Shown here one piece after another: positions 8,336-17,517 of a stretch of DNA of 64,000 nt (positions within the stretch are counted from its first letter, which is position 1; each line of letters starts with the position of its first letter). The translations under genes and the position numbers were made by a program. Source of the stretch: an uncultured Paracoccaceae bacterium. Its GTDB lineage: Bacteria; Pseudomonadota; Alphaproteobacteria; Rhodobacterales; Rhodobacteraceae. The DNA lies in assembly GCA_951812615.1 (NCBI GenBank), contig CATOSU010000002.1:1984001-2048000 (forward strand), in the 5' to 3' direction. The notes beneath the pieces are model-generated. The model was not told the origin of the DNA. It ran no database searches and saw only the letters and a list, made by a program, of their open reading frames with translations.

Positions 8336-8377
8336 TTGACTCGCTCTGTTTTTCGGAATGAAACTAGTTACATTCCG
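8336..8377 (+). promoter_or_regulatory. candidate promoter with overlapping LacI-type operator 2
   Basis: TTGACT at 8336-8341 is followed after 17 bp by a weak -10 TGAAAC (8359-8364). A 24-bp palindrome at 8354-8377 has 7-bp arms CGGAATG/CATTCCG and the core AACTAGTT (8362-8369), with a single mismatched pair. A repressor bound here would cover the -10. This also argues that translation of the next gene does not begin at the ATG inside the site (8358). Confidence 0.6.
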
Positions 8378-8429
8378 TTTCAGGGGGCACAGGGTGCAAC
8401 AGACACCGGTTCTCAGAGAGTTCAGTAAT

Positions 8430-10721
8430 ATGGGGTTCGACGGCGCGCGCCGCCGCTTCCCCGGCTTCTCTTCGCGCGCATCCCTGCATTCGCAATCTCT
8501 ATATCCACGCGATGCCTGCCGATTTGACCTGAAGACCGGTGATCTGCTGTCCCTTGAGACACCGTTGAGCGAGCAAAGTGCCACTCTGCTTGTCCTTGAT
8601 GCAACGGGTCAGGTTAAGCCCGCCGCGCTTGGGCTGGCGCAGAATAGGCTTGTGAACCTCGACGCATTCGATCACCGCGCGCTGCTCGGCTGGTATGCTG
8701 GTTTCGGCGGAAAATCTCTTGCGGATGCGGCGGTCACCCAAATGGACGTGAGCGATTTGCTGGTCTTCAGGGCCAAGACAGGCTGCATTGTCTGGGTGAT
8801 CCGCGAATTGCCGATAGATACGCTGGTATCAGGCGCACTGACCGGGCAGATCACAGTGACAAAAACGGTCGCAGCGCCTGCAATCGATGACCTTCTGCCG
8901 CCGCCTCTCGGCGAGATCAGGGACGAGTTCACGGTAAGTCGGGGAACAGCCACCGCTTATGAAGTCGCCGAAGGCGAAACCGTTCAGATCATCGACGTTG
9001 AGGGCCAGCAATGCTCGGACTTCACCGCTTTTCGGGTCGACGCTTTGGACAGGGGTGTCGAGCGAGAAATCGACAGCACGGCAACAAGAACCATGGTACG
9101 GGCGGCTTATCCCGGCCCCGGACCTTTGGACAAGTTCTTCGACCGGGACCTCAATCCAATGATGCGGGTCGTTCAGGATACCTGTGGTCAACATGATGCG
9201 TTTGGAATGGCCTGCACTGCACGCGGGTATGAGGAACGCGGCTTTCCCGGTCATCTGAACTGTTCCGACAACATCTCTTTCGCAGTTGCGCCCTATGGAA
9301 TTGGCACGAGGGCCGCCTGGTCTGCGATCAACTTTTTCTGGAACACCTGGGTCGATCATCATTCCCACCAGCTGCTGACCGAGGAAAGCCATTCCCGCCC
9401 CGGGGATTATGTCGCGCTGCAAGCCTTGCAGCCGCTGGTCTGTGCCTCGACCGCCTGTCCCGATGACCTTGACCCGATCAATGGGTGGAACCCCACCGAC
9501 GTGCATGTGCGCATCTATAAGAAAGACGCACCGATCCGTCGTGCCGTGGCCTATCGCGAGAAGGAAAACGCGCCGATGTCGATCAGCCAACAGAGCGCTT
9601 TTGAGCCAGAAACGTCCAAGCTGACCAAGCATTTTGCATCGGCCCGCGATCTTTGGAGTCCGGTCAGTTTCCCGTCCACTGGAACCATCGGGGAGTATTG
9701 GGCCTGCCGCGAGGGTGTCACCGTTCAGGACATGTCTGGCCTGCGGAAGTACGACGTGATTGGCCCTGACGCCGAGCGTTTGTTGCAGAAGGCAACGACC
9801 CGCGATGTCTCAAGGTTGGCAGTTTGGCGCGGCAGCTACACCTTGATGTGCGACGAGGCTGGGCAGGTCATTGATGATGGCACGCTGTTTCGGCTTGGGC
9901 CGGAGCAGTTTCGCTGGTGCTGCGGGACAGAGGAAAGCGGACGCCAGCTGGACGCCATCGCCAAACGTGAAGGTCTGCAGGTCCGCATTCATGGCATGGG
10001 GAATGCCTTGCCAAACCTTGCGATTCAGGGGCCGAAGTCACGCGATTTGATGCGGCAACTGGCGTTCACACAGCCCACCATTCCCTCTGTGGATGATCTC
10101 AAGTGGTTTGGCGTCACCGTTGCGCGAGTCAAGGATCGGGATGGCATTCCATTCATGCTCTCACGATCCGGATACACCGGCGAACTCGGGTACGAAGTTT
10201 TCTGCGCAAGGGAGCACGCGCCGGGTCTGTGGCGTGCGATCATGGAAGCAGGCCAGGAGTTTGGCATTACTCCAATGGGGTCCGCAGCGCTTGAGATCCT
10301 TCGCGTAGAGGCCGGGCTTGCGGCGGCCAACGCTGAGTTTGCGCCCGGCGCAGATGCTTTTGAGGCGGGTCTGGGCTTTGCAGTCAGCCTCAAGAAGGAC
10401 GAATTTGTCGGTCACGCGGCCCTGTCCCGCAACGCAGACAATCCCCGCAAGGTGCTGCGGGGGCTGTGGTTTGAGGGCGATGACGTTCCCGCACGTGGCG
10501 CACAGGTTTACTCAGGCGAGCGCCCGGTAGGTCAGGTGACGTCTGCTGTGCGCTCGCCCAGGTTTGAACGGGCAATCGCCATGGCGCGCCTGTCGGTGGA
10601 GTTTTCTGCGGCGGACACGTCATTGGAAGTTGGTCAGCTGGACGGTCACATGAAGCGTCTGCCCGCCATTGTTCGCGACATTCCATTTTACGACCCCAAA
10701 AGAGAGAAAGCGCGAGCATGA
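8430..10721 (+). CDS. DUF1989 (urea-carboxylase-associated type) - aminomethyltransferase (GcvT) fusion
   Basis: A 763-aa protein from ATG 8430. The frame extends to 8358, but that ATG lies in the operator. The first about 390 residues resemble the DUF1989/UAAP family (EGETVQIIDVEGQQCSDF, FPGHLNCSDNI, CPDDLDPINGWNPTDVHVRI). The rest is a GcvT/T-protein-like folate domain (VTVQDMSGLRKYDVIGPDAE, SRSGYTGELGYEVF, GSAALEILRVEAGL) with the C-terminal beta barrel (AQVYSGERPVGQVTS). GcvT-type domains transfer one-carbon units from amino-methyl groups to tetrahydrofolate. Beside a betaine-type transporter it probably demethylates an imported methylated amine. It overlaps the ATPase gene by 4 bp. Confidence 0.8.
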   Translation: MGFDGARRRFPGFSSRASLHSQSLYPRDACRFDLKTGDLLSLETPLSEQSATLLVLDATGQVKPAALGLAQNRLVNLDAFDHRALLGWYAGFGGKSLADAAVTQMDVSDLLVFRAKTGCIVWVIRELPIDTLVSGALTGQITVTKTVAAPAIDDLLPPPLGEIRDEFTVSRGTATAYEVAEGETVQIIDVEGQQCSDFTAFRVDALDRGVEREIDSTATRTMVRAAYPGPGPLDKFFDRDLNPMMRVVQDTCGQHDAFGMACTARGYEERGFPGHLNCSDNISFAVAPYGIGTRAAWSAINFFWNTWVDHHSHQLLTEESHSRPGDYVALQALQPLVCASTACPDDLDPINGWNPTDVHVRIYKKDAPIRRAVAYREKENAPMSISQQSAFEPETSKLTKHFASARDLWSPVSFPSTGTIGEYWACREGVTVQDMSGLRKYDVIGPDAERLLQKATTRDVSRLAVWRGSYTLMCDEAGQVIDDGTLFRLGPEQFRWCCGTEESGRQLDAIAKREGLQVRIHGMGNALPNLAIQGPKSRDLMRQLAFTQPTIPSVDDLKWFGVTVARVKDRDGIPFMLSRSGYTGELGYEVFCAREHAPGLWRAIMEAGQEFGITPMGSAALEILRVEAGLAAANAEFAPGADAFEAGLGFAVSLKKDEFVGHAALSRNADNPRKVLRGLWFEGDDVPARGAQVYSGERPVGQVTSAVRSPRFERAIAMARLSVEFSAADTSLEVGQLDGHMKRLPAIVRDIPFYDPKREKARA

Positions 10722-11773
10722 GCGATGCAGTTGTCGAAATTGACGGCGTCTGGAAAATCTTTGGCGATCGCGCTGATGAGGCCATGGCCGCCATTCGCGC
10801 TGATGGCATCGGCAAGGCTGAGGTGCTGGAACGCTTTCAGGCCGTGGTCGGGGTCAAGGATGCGAGCTTCAAGGTCGACGAAGGCGAGGTTTTCTGTCTC
10901 ATGGGGCTTTCGGGGTCCGGCAAATCTACTTTGGTGCGGCACATCAATCGCCTGATCGAACCCACGGCAGGATCGGTCCGAATTCTGGGCGAAGATATCG
11001 GCAAAATGCGTCAGGATGCCTTGCGCGCATTGCGGGGCACCAAGATCGGAATGGTGTTTCAGAACATGGCGCTGCTGCCCCACCGCTCTGTGCGGGACAA
11101 TATCGGCTTTGCCCTGGAACTGCGCGGGATGGATGCCTATCACTGCGCCCAGCTTGCGGATCAGGCCTTAGAGACGGTTTCATTGCACGGCTACGGCGAC
11201 CGCCTGCCATCCGAACTGTCCGGCGGCATGCAGCAAAGGGTCGGCCTTGCCCGCGCGCTCGCTGCGGACCCTGAGATCCTTTTGATGGATGAGCCATTTT
11301 CGGCGCTCGATCCCCTTATCCGACGCAATCTGCAGGACGAGTTTCTGGGTCTGTCCGAAAACCTCAAGAAGACCACGGTTTTCATCACTCATGACTTGGA
11401 TGAGGCAATCCGTATGGGGGACCGTATCGGCATCATGAAGGATGGCGAAATCGTCCAGATCGGAACGGCAGAAGATATCGTAACAGCCCCAGCGGACGAC
11501 TATGTCGCTGATTTTGTGGCCGGAATCTCCCGCCTCAAATTGGTTTCTGCCGCCAAGATCATGGTGTCTCCCGAAGAGTATCAGGCAAGGCGCAAGCCGA
11601 TTGAGATGGCAATGGAGCATCCCGAAGCGGCACCCGAGGACGACCTCGACACGCTGGTGGAACTGAGCACGCATTCGGACCTGCCCGTCCTCATCAAGTC
11701 GGATGGTGCGCTTGTGGGGGTGGTTGACAAAAACACGCTGCTGCACGGACTTCAGGGGAGCGCGGACGAATGA
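10718..11773 (+). CDS. glycine betaine/proline-type ABC transporter ATP-binding protein (ProV-like)
   Basis: A 351-aa ATPase with Walker A GLSGSGKST, the ABC signature LSGGMQQRVGLARAL, Walker B ILLMDEPFSALD and the switch ITHDLDEA. The N-terminal IFGDRADEAMAAIRADGIGK insertion is typical of ProV/OpuAA. The C-terminal tail after residue 270 is a short, degenerate CBS-like region. The start overlaps the upstream gene's stop and its own end overlaps the permease start (ATGA), so the four genes form one operon. It should energise uptake of a quaternary amine or related compound across the inner membrane. Confidence 0.9.
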   Translation: MSDAVVEIDGVWKIFGDRADEAMAAIRADGIGKAEVLERFQAVVGVKDASFKVDEGEVFCLMGLSGSGKSTLVRHINRLIEPTAGSVRILGEDIGKMRQDALRALRGTKIGMVFQNMALLPHRSVRDNIGFALELRGMDAYHCAQLADQALETVSLHGYGDRLPSELSGGMQQRVGLARALAADPEILLMDEPFSALDPLIRRNLQDEFLGLSENLKKTTVFITHDLDEAIRMGDRIGIMKDGEIVQIGTAEDIVTAPADDYVADFVAGISRLKLVSAAKIMVSPEEYQARRKPIEMAMEHPEAAPEDDLDTLVELSTHSDLPVLIKSDGALVGVVDKNTLLHGLQGSADE

Positions 11774-13575
11774 GCACGCAGGCGAACATTGGCGCTGAAC
11801 AACGCAACATCGATGAGCGCGACGTTTCCATCGAAGCGTTCTGCGTAACGAAAGCCGACTACTACGCCCCCATATTCGAGCGCTACCAAAGGGGACAATT
11901 GCCGCGCTGGCATATGAACATCTGGGCTGTGATTGCGCCGTGGCTCTGGTCCGCGTGGCGGGGTGTCTGGCTGATGTTCTGGATTTCGCTCGCCATCGAC
12001 GTCATCGCGGTCGTCTGCCTTATGCAGGTCGTGAAGTTCACGCCATTGCTGGCAGAGGCCCAGCTTGATCCGGATGCGAACACAACACTGATCTCGCGAT
12101 ACACGAACTGGATCAACACCTACGGCACAATCGGGTGGGCCGTTCTGATCCTTGGGCGTCTGTGGATGGGGAGTCAGGCCAACCGATGGTACTACGACCT
12201 GTATAACCGCTGGCGAATCGAACCTTCCGTCGCCCATGGTGTTTCACCCAAGCGGCTCGGTCTCGGCGTGCTGATCATTCTGATATGCAGCCCAATCACG
12301 ACGTATCGCGCGACGCAGCTGCGTCTGGATGAGCGGGCGTGTTTCAATCAGGTCAGGGCCACGGAAAGCGTGGAGAGCCTTCTGGCGCAGTATCATCAGG
12401 TGCCGGATGTTCCCGCCCTCAGCACCGCCGTGCGAGAGGATGCCGCCGCGGCGCAGGCGCGGTTTGATCAACTGGACGCGATCTCCGACCGCACGGCTGA
12501 ACAAAACACAGCCCGCAGCGCAGCCCGCAGCGAGGCGCGTGACCTCGGACGCAGTGCCGGTCTGGTCGAAGAGTATCTGGCGATTTCAAAGCGTGATCGT
12601 TTCGACTGCTTCTTCATCGACGATTTCCCGACCTTGGCGCGCCTCGATCCGCCAGAAGATGTGACCTATCGCCGTGTCACTGATGAGGACGGCATTACCG
12701 AGGTCGTGGCGCAAGTCAAACCGCCGGTCGAGGGACGGAAAGTCACGCTCTTCACCTACTCCGCAGAAAGCATCGACATTTCCATCAACTGGCTACGTGC
12801 ATCCTTTGCCGGGGCCTTTGATGCCATGACCAATGTCCTGCGCCAGTCGCTGATCCGTGTTGAGGTCGCCTTTATGCAGACACCGTGGCCGGTGGTTGCC
12901 TTCCTCTTCCTCGTGTTGAGCTGGACCTACACGGGCATGGGCACGACGGCATTTGTGGCGTCTTCGCTGGCCTTTCTCGCCCTGTTCGAACTGTGGCAGA
13001 TTGCGATGCAGACCATGGCGCTGGTGGTCGTCTCAACCGCCGTCTGTGTCTTTGTCGGCCTGCCAATCGGGATATGGATGGCCAAGAACAAAATCGCACG
13101 GTTCATCACGGAACCAATTCTGGACGTGATGCAGACCATCCCATCACTCAGCTATCTGGTCCCGGCGGTCGCATTCTTTGGCATTTCGCAGCCGCCTGCG
13201 GTTCTGGCAACGGTGGTGTTCGCCATGCCGCCGATGATCAAACTCACCGCGCTGGGCATCCGGCAGGTTCCCGAAAGCACCAAGGAAGCAGCCCTCGCCT
13301 TCGGCGCATCAGAGCGATAACTCCTGCGCAAGGTGGAACTGCCCATGGCTGTGCCCTCGATCATGGCCGGTCTGAACCAAACCATCATGCTTGCTCTTTC
13401 GATGGCCACCATTTCGGCCTTCATCGGCGCCGAGGGCCTTGGCGCCATCGTAACAGCCGCGCTTGGCGATGCCCAAGCCGGCAAAGGCCTTCTTGCGGGG
13501 ATCGCAATCGCTCTTGTCGCGATGATGATCGACCGCATCCTTCGCGGCATCCGCAATTCCTTCAGCCGCATCTAA
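11770..13575 (+). pseudogene. ProW-type ABC permease with N-terminal extension, interrupted by in-frame TAA
   Basis: The reading frame is intact from 11770 to 13575 (601 codons before the final stop) except for TAA at 13318-13320. Upstream lies an N-terminal DUF2628-like segment (NIWAVIAPWLWSAWRGVW plus two membrane spans) and a large soluble insert. After that comes the permease core, with QTIPSLSYLVPAVAFFGI and the EAA-like region PESTKEAALAFGASER. After the stop the family sequence continues at once: LLRKVELPMAVPSIMAGLNQ. The missing residue would be Gln in relatives (CAA to TAA). Without readthrough the last transmembrane helices are lost and transport should fail. Confidence 0.8.
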
Positions 13576-13605
13576 CCCGACTACGAAAATCAGGGAGAAC
13601 GACCA

Positions 13606-14556
13606 ATGAACACCTTCAAAACATCAATAGCCCTGGCAGCATTCCTGGCTGCAGGCAGTGCAACCGCTCAGGAGAAAGTGACTTTCTCCGACCTGAGCTG
13701 GAACGGCGCGCAGGCCATCGGCCATGTGCTGTCTACCATCATCGAAGACCAGATGGGCGGCGATGCCGACATCGTGTCCGGCATGAACCAGGCCGCCGTG
13801 ATCATGGCTGGCATGGACAAAGGTGATGGTTCGATCGATGTCTTTACCGATCTGTGGATGCCGAACCAACAGGCGCTCTGGGACGAGTATATCGAAGGCA
13901 ACGGCACAGTCGTGACCAACTCGCCCTACAAAGGCACCTCCAACATCTACGTGCCAACCTATATGACCGACACGGTCAAAAGCATCGAAGACCTGAAGAA
14001 CCCCGAAGTTGCCGCCATGTTTGACACCGATGGCAACGGCAAGGGCGAGTACTGGGCCGGCGACGTGACTTGGGCCTCAACCAAACGATGGCAGATCAAG
14101 TTCAAATCTTACGGGCTGGATGGTCTGTGGGAGCCGAACATTGTCTCCGCAGATACGTTCAAGGCGGGACTGGAAGCGGCCTATACAGCTGAGAAACCGC
14201 AGCTGTTCTACTATTGGACGCCAGAAGCCATTCACGTAAAATACGATCTGACCGCGGTAGAAGAACCGGCACGGACAGATGGCTGCGAAGACGTCAATCT
14301 GGACGCCGAAGACTGGCTGGAAGTATCCGAATTCAACTGCGTGATCGCCTCAAACGACATCTACGTGGCCTATTCAAAGTCCCTCGAAGAGCGGAATCCT
14401 GCGGTCGCGAAAATGCTGTCCAACGTTCAGTTCACCGGCGATGAGATCAACGGCTGGATTGTCGAAATGTTCGAAAACAAACGCGACCCGCGTGAAGTAG
14501 CCGAAGACTGGATTGCCGACAACAAGGACACAGTGCAGTCCTGGATCGACGGCTGA
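13606..14556 (+). CDS. ProX-type substrate-binding protein
   Basis: A 316-aa periplasmic protein. The signal peptide (about 21 residues, MNTFKTSIALAAFLAAGSATA, then QEK) ends at an AxA cleavage site. The body matches the OpuAC/ProX fold (VTFSDLSWNGAQAIGHVL, DVFTDLWMPNQQALW, FYYWTPEAIHVKYDL) with aromatic residues that could box a quaternary ammonium. It follows the permease by 30 bp and is followed by a strong terminator, closing the operon. Whether it binds glycine betaine, proline betaine or another amine cannot be decided. Confidence 0.88.
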   Translation: MNTFKTSIALAAFLAAGSATAQEKVTFSDLSWNGAQAIGHVLSTIIEDQMGGDADIVSGMNQAAVIMAGMDKGDGSIDVFTDLWMPNQQALWDEYIEGNGTVVTNSPYKGTSNIYVPTYMTDTVKSIEDLKNPEVAAMFDTDGNGKGEYWAGDVTWASTKRWQIKFKSYGLDGLWEPNIVSADTFKAGLEAAYTAEKPQLFYYWTPEAIHVKYDLTAVEEPARTDGCEDVNLDAEDWLEVSEFNCVIASNDIYVAYSKSLEERNPAVAKMLSNVQFTGDEINGWIVEMFENKRDPREVAEDWIADNKDTVQSWIDG

Positions 14557-14580
14557 TCGACTTCACAAGAACGCTCACGA

Positions 14581-14612
14581 CTCAGGCCGCGGACACCGCG
14601 GCCTGAGTTTTT
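14581..14612 (+). terminator. rho-independent terminator of the ProVWX operon
   Basis: A perfect 12-bp stem CTCAGGCCGCGG / CCGCGGCCTGAG (14581-14592, 14596-14607) with an ACA loop is followed by TTTTTC, 25 bp after the binding-protein stop. Confidence 0.9.
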
Positions 14613-14639
14613 CATGGGTTCGTTATTCCTGCTTGTTTG

Positions 14640-15361
14640 ATCGATGATTTTTTGGTTTTTTGCTCCGCTATCGTGGCGGATCGGAGCAAGCGCAGGCGGC
14701 GGAGCGCTCGAAGGCGTTCAAGCGTCGCGTGGTCGCTGAGACGCCGGCGCCCGGTGCGTCGGTTGCGGAGGTTGCACGCCGGCACGAGCTTAGCGCCAAC
14801 ATGGTGTTCATGTGGCGCGGTGATCCGCGGTTCGGCCCCGGGCGGGATGTGCCGGCGTTCCTGCCGGTCGAAGTCAGGCCGACCGAGGTGCCGGCGACAT
14901 CCGAACCGGCCGCTGGCAGTGGCGCCGGTCAGGTTGAGATTACTGTATCGTCCGGACACCGTTTGACGCTTCGCGGTACATTCGATGTCGACGTCGTCCT
15001 GCATCTGGTCAGAGGTCTGGCGACACCATGATCCCGGTGCCGATGGGCACGAAGGTCTGGCTCGCGGCCGGGGTCACAGATATGCGGAAAGGGTTCAACG
15101 GGCTGACCGCCCTGGCCGAGAAGGTCTTGGAGCAGGACCCGTACTCTGGCCATCTCTTCGTTTTCCGCGGACGCCGGGGTGACCTGATCAAGGTGATCTG
15201 GTGGGATGGTCAGGGGGCCTGTCTGTTCTTGAAGCGCCCGGAGCGCGGACGGTTCGTCTGGCCGTCGCCGGCGCGCGGCAGGGTGTCAGCGACATCGGCA
15301 CAGCTCGCGATGCTTCTGGAAGGCATTGGCTGGCGCACGCCGCAGCGCACTTGGCGCCCCC
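14640..15361 (+). mobile_element. IS66-family element, left part only (tnpA, tnpB; tnpC missing)
   Basis: The segment holds the two small IS66 genes in their normal coupled order, but the large DDE gene tnpC that should follow is absent. The DNA changes to the AEC transporter gene (opposite strand) right at the end of tnpB. The left boundary is approximate, since no inverted repeat could be matched to a partner. No complete transposase remains, so the element is dead unless helped in trans. Confidence 0.75.
14660..15031 (+). CDS. tnpA: IS66 TnpA-like (OrfA) protein
   Basis: A 123-aa product. [20 protein letters not shown] followed by [16 protein letters not shown] is the helix-turn-helix of IS66/IS3-type OrfA proteins, followed by a variable tail and a C-terminal block [20 protein letters not shown] common to IS66 TnpA. 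Its stop overlaps the tnpB start by 4 bp. It is needed with TnpB and TnpC for transposition, and TnpC is missing here. Confidence 0.8.
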   Translation: MLRYRGGSEQAQAAERSKAFKRRVVAETPAPGASVAEVARRHELSANMVFMWRGDPRFGPGRDVPAFLPVEVRPTEVPATSEPAAGSGAGQVEITVSSGHRLTLRGTFDVDVVLHLVRGLATP

Positions 15362-15396
15362 TCACGTCAGCCAGTGCAGCAACCCGCTCAGGGTGA
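15028..15396 (+). CDS. tnpB: IS66 TnpB-like protein, 3' end altered
   Basis: The first about 110 residues match IS66 TnpB (accessory protein): [40 protein letters not shown] and [18 protein letters not shown]. The family C-terminus [13 protein letters not shown] is reached at about 15360. After this the frame enters foreign DNA and adds [10 protein letters not shown], antisense to the transporter gene end. The last 35 bp overlap that gene. Confidence 0.8.
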   Translation: MIPVPMGTKVWLAAGVTDMRKGFNGLTALAEKVLEQDPYSGHLFVFRGRRGDLIKVIWWDGQGACLFLKRPERGRFVWPSPARGRVSATSAQLAMLLEGIGWRTPQRTWRPLTSASAATRSG

Positions 15397-16306
15397 TGAA
15401 GGACAGGGCGGTTGCCCCCAGCAGGGCCAGCGCGGCGATGCCCTGTTGCCCGTGTTCCTGTGCCAGCACGGGATAGATCCCGATGATCGGCATGGCCGCC
15501 GACAGGATAACCGCGACGTGCAGCTCTGCCGGCAGTACCACCACCCCTGCCCCCATCAGCACCGCCGCCGTCGCCGCGACCAGCGCCGGGTGCAGCAGCA
15601 GCTTGCCCGCTGCAATCTGGGTCGCGATGCCGCGATTTCCCTTCAGCGGCAGGCCCACCAGAGATCCGCCGATGACCACCAGCGCCAGCGCCGAGGCTGA
15701 TGCGGCCAGCATCTGCACCAGACGGGTCACCGGATCGGGCACCGGGATCTGCAAAAGGGAAACGGCGAGGCCGAGAAGCAGGCCCAGCACCATCGGGCGG
15801 GTCAGGACCCCCCAGAAGATGCGGCCGATCCGGCGCAGCAGAGGGGCGCTGTGGTCCTCCTTCGACAGGTCCATCAGAACCAGGCCGACGGGGATCAGGA
15901 TGATGGCCTCTGCCAGAAAGTTCAGGGCCAGGATCACCCCGGCGAGGTCGGGAAACGCCAACAACATCACCGGATAACCGACAAAGCCGCTGTTCGGGCT
16001 GGCACTGCCAAAGGCGGCAACGGCCCGGCGCGGGCTGCTGCCGGCGGTCAAGCTGAACCATATGTAGGAGACCGCAAGGGTCAGCAGACCGCCGATGAGA
16101 AAGACCAGCAGGTAACCGGGATGAAACACCTCCGAGATGTCGCGCGTCGCCACCGCGTTGAACAGCAGGGCCGGCAGGGCGATGTTCAGCACATACAACC
16201 CCAAAACGCCCAGGCCGGACGCCGGCAACCAGCCTTTGCGAACCACCACGTACCCGATGGCGATGGCCGCGTAGATCGGAAAGGTGATTGCGAGGATATC
16301 CGACAC
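15362..16306 (-). CDS. AEC-family (auxin efflux carrier-like) transporter
   Basis: A 314-aa integral membrane protein with about ten hydrophobic segments. [14 protein letters not shown] and the C-terminal [20 protein letters not shown] are hallmark stretches of the AEC family (malate, auxin or drug efflux, BASS-like fold). The stop codon (15362-15364) lies at the IS66 junction, so the gene seems complete although the insertion removed everything just downstream. It is separated from the radical SAM operon by about 260 bp. Substrate unknown. Confidence 0.85.
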   Translation of the reverse strand: MSDILAITFPIYAAIAIGYVVVRKGWLPASGLGVLGLYVLNIALPALLFNAVATRDISEVFHPGYLLVFLIGGLLTLAVSYIWFSLTAGSSPRRAVAAFGSASPNSGFVGYPVMLLAFPDLAGVILALNFLAEAIILIPVGLVLMDLSKEDHSAPLLRRIGRIFWGVLTRPMVLGLLLGLAVSLLQIPVPDPVTRLVQMLAASASALALVVIGGSLVGLPLKGNRGIATQIAAGKLLLHPALVAATAAVLMGAGVVVLPAELHVAVILSAAMPIIGIYPVLAQEHGQQGIAALALLGATALSFITLSGLLHWLT

Positions 16307-16569
16307 ACGCGTCTCCAGCCGTCATACCCGGCCAGAACGCCGTTCGTGCATGAAGACGCAGTATGCGCCCCGGTCAAGTCATTTCACCATCCTGCGATAC
16401 GCATCTGCGCGGCAGCGGATGACCAGTACCGGCGAACTGAAACAAACCGCACCCGGCGGACCTGTCCAGGAACCGAAGACCCGCAGGCCCTGGTTGCTTC
16501 TCCCCGGCGCCCTCCTTGGTTCACCCAAGGCAGGCGTTTCGCCCCGGTTCGCGGCAAGGCACAGTTCCG

Positions 16570-17508
16570 TTACCCCGCCAGTGCCGGTCTGTCTCCCCGC
16601 TCCATCGCCATGTCGTGAAGGTCCTGAAAGAACGATGTTGCCGCCTTTGCGCGGCAACGGGTCAGGCAGTCATTGACCAGCGCCTGCAGCTGCGACGGGA
16701 CGGACGGTCGGGGGATCGGTTGCCGGATCGTGCCCAGCCTTGTCCAGCCCGGCATGCCATGGACATATGGCAAAAGCGTGCCGTCGCTGTCGATCACCAG
16801 CGGCGAGACGAGACCCGCTTCGGCCTCCACCCTGTTCAGGGCAGCACCGGGGACGGCGTCACAGTGGAACCTGACACCGGGATAGAGGCTGCGCATCAGG
16901 TTGGTGATCAGGATCAGCCGCATCAGCGCCTCTTCCGGCAGCTCGGTCATGCCGGCGTTTTCGCGGGCCCGGCCAACCTCGGAAATCGGGTGGAACTGCA
17001 CCCAACTCGCCCCGGCGCCGGCCAGATGCCCGACCAGTTCGGGCAGGCTCGGCAGCGATCCCTGCGTGACCGACACCACCGCCCCGGCCCGGCCGCGCAG
17101 CGCCTGCAGCGTTTCGGTGACGCGGGCAAAGGCGCCGGGCTTGACGCGGATGCGGTCATGCAATGGTTCCGGCCCGTCAAAGCTGAGCCCGACCACGTCG
17201 ATGCTGCCCTCCCGGACCAGCGCGCCCAGATCCCTGCCCTGCCAGCCATTACTGATCACCGACACCTCGAAACCCTGCGCCTTGAGCCCGCGGCAGAGGC
17301 GGGCAAACTCGGGATGCAGCGTCGGCTCGCCACCCGACAGCGCCGCGCGCCGGTAGCCATGCCCGAACAGCTGACGCGTCGCCCCCAGCAACGCATCAGC
17401 CGGGATATGCGCATGTTTGCCGGGACCGGACAGCGAGTAGCAATGCAGGCATCTGAAGTTGCACAGCTGCGACGCATGGATGTGAACCGTTTTATCCGCG
17501 GCAAACAT
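16570..17508 (-). CDS. radical SAM protein, last gene of the peroxidase/peptide cluster
   Basis: A 312-aa radical SAM enzyme: C16-x3-C20-x2-C23 (CNFRCLHCY) for the [4Fe-4S]/SAM centre, LSGGEPTLHP at the second strand, and ISNGW. Extra cysteines near the C-terminus (FHCD, NDCLTRC) could hold a SPASM/twitch-like auxiliary cluster, as in peptide-modifying enzymes. It starts 9 bp after the stop of a 96-aa peptide gene. That spacing, and the leader-like motif in the peptide, suggest the peptide is its substrate or partner. Heme-, cofactor- or RiPP-type maturation are all possible. Confidence 0.8.
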   Translation of the reverse strand: MFAADKTVHIHASQLCNFRCLHCYSLSGPGKHAHIPADALLGATRQLFGHGYRRAALSGGEPTLHPEFARLCRGLKAQGFEVSVISNGWQGRDLGALVREGSIDVVGLSFDGPEPLHDRIRVKPGAFARVTETLQALRGRAGAVVSVTQGSLPSLPELVGHLAGAGASWVQFHPISEVGRARENAGMTELPEEALMRLILITNLMRSLYPGVRFHCDAVPGAALNRVEAEAGLVSPLVIDSDGTLLPYVHGMPGWTRLGTIRQPIPRPSVPSQLQALVNDCLTRCRAKAATSFFQDLHDMAMERGDRPALAG

Positions 17509-17517
17509 GGCTCCACC

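Noticed and set aside
8358-8429. ATG 8358 as start of the DUF1989-GcvT gene
   Set aside because: It lies inside the operator and candidate -10, and the added residues lack family likeness; ATG 8430 fits better.
15210-16325. 371-aa glycine/arginine-rich minus-strand frame over the AEC gene
   Set aside because: Its composition is that of a shadow frame; the overlapping 314-aa frame has clear membrane helices and AEC motifs.
16501-16535. CCTTGG-ttcac-CCAAGG hairpin downstream of the radical SAM gene
   Set aside because: Only six base pairs and no T-run; too weak to call a terminator.
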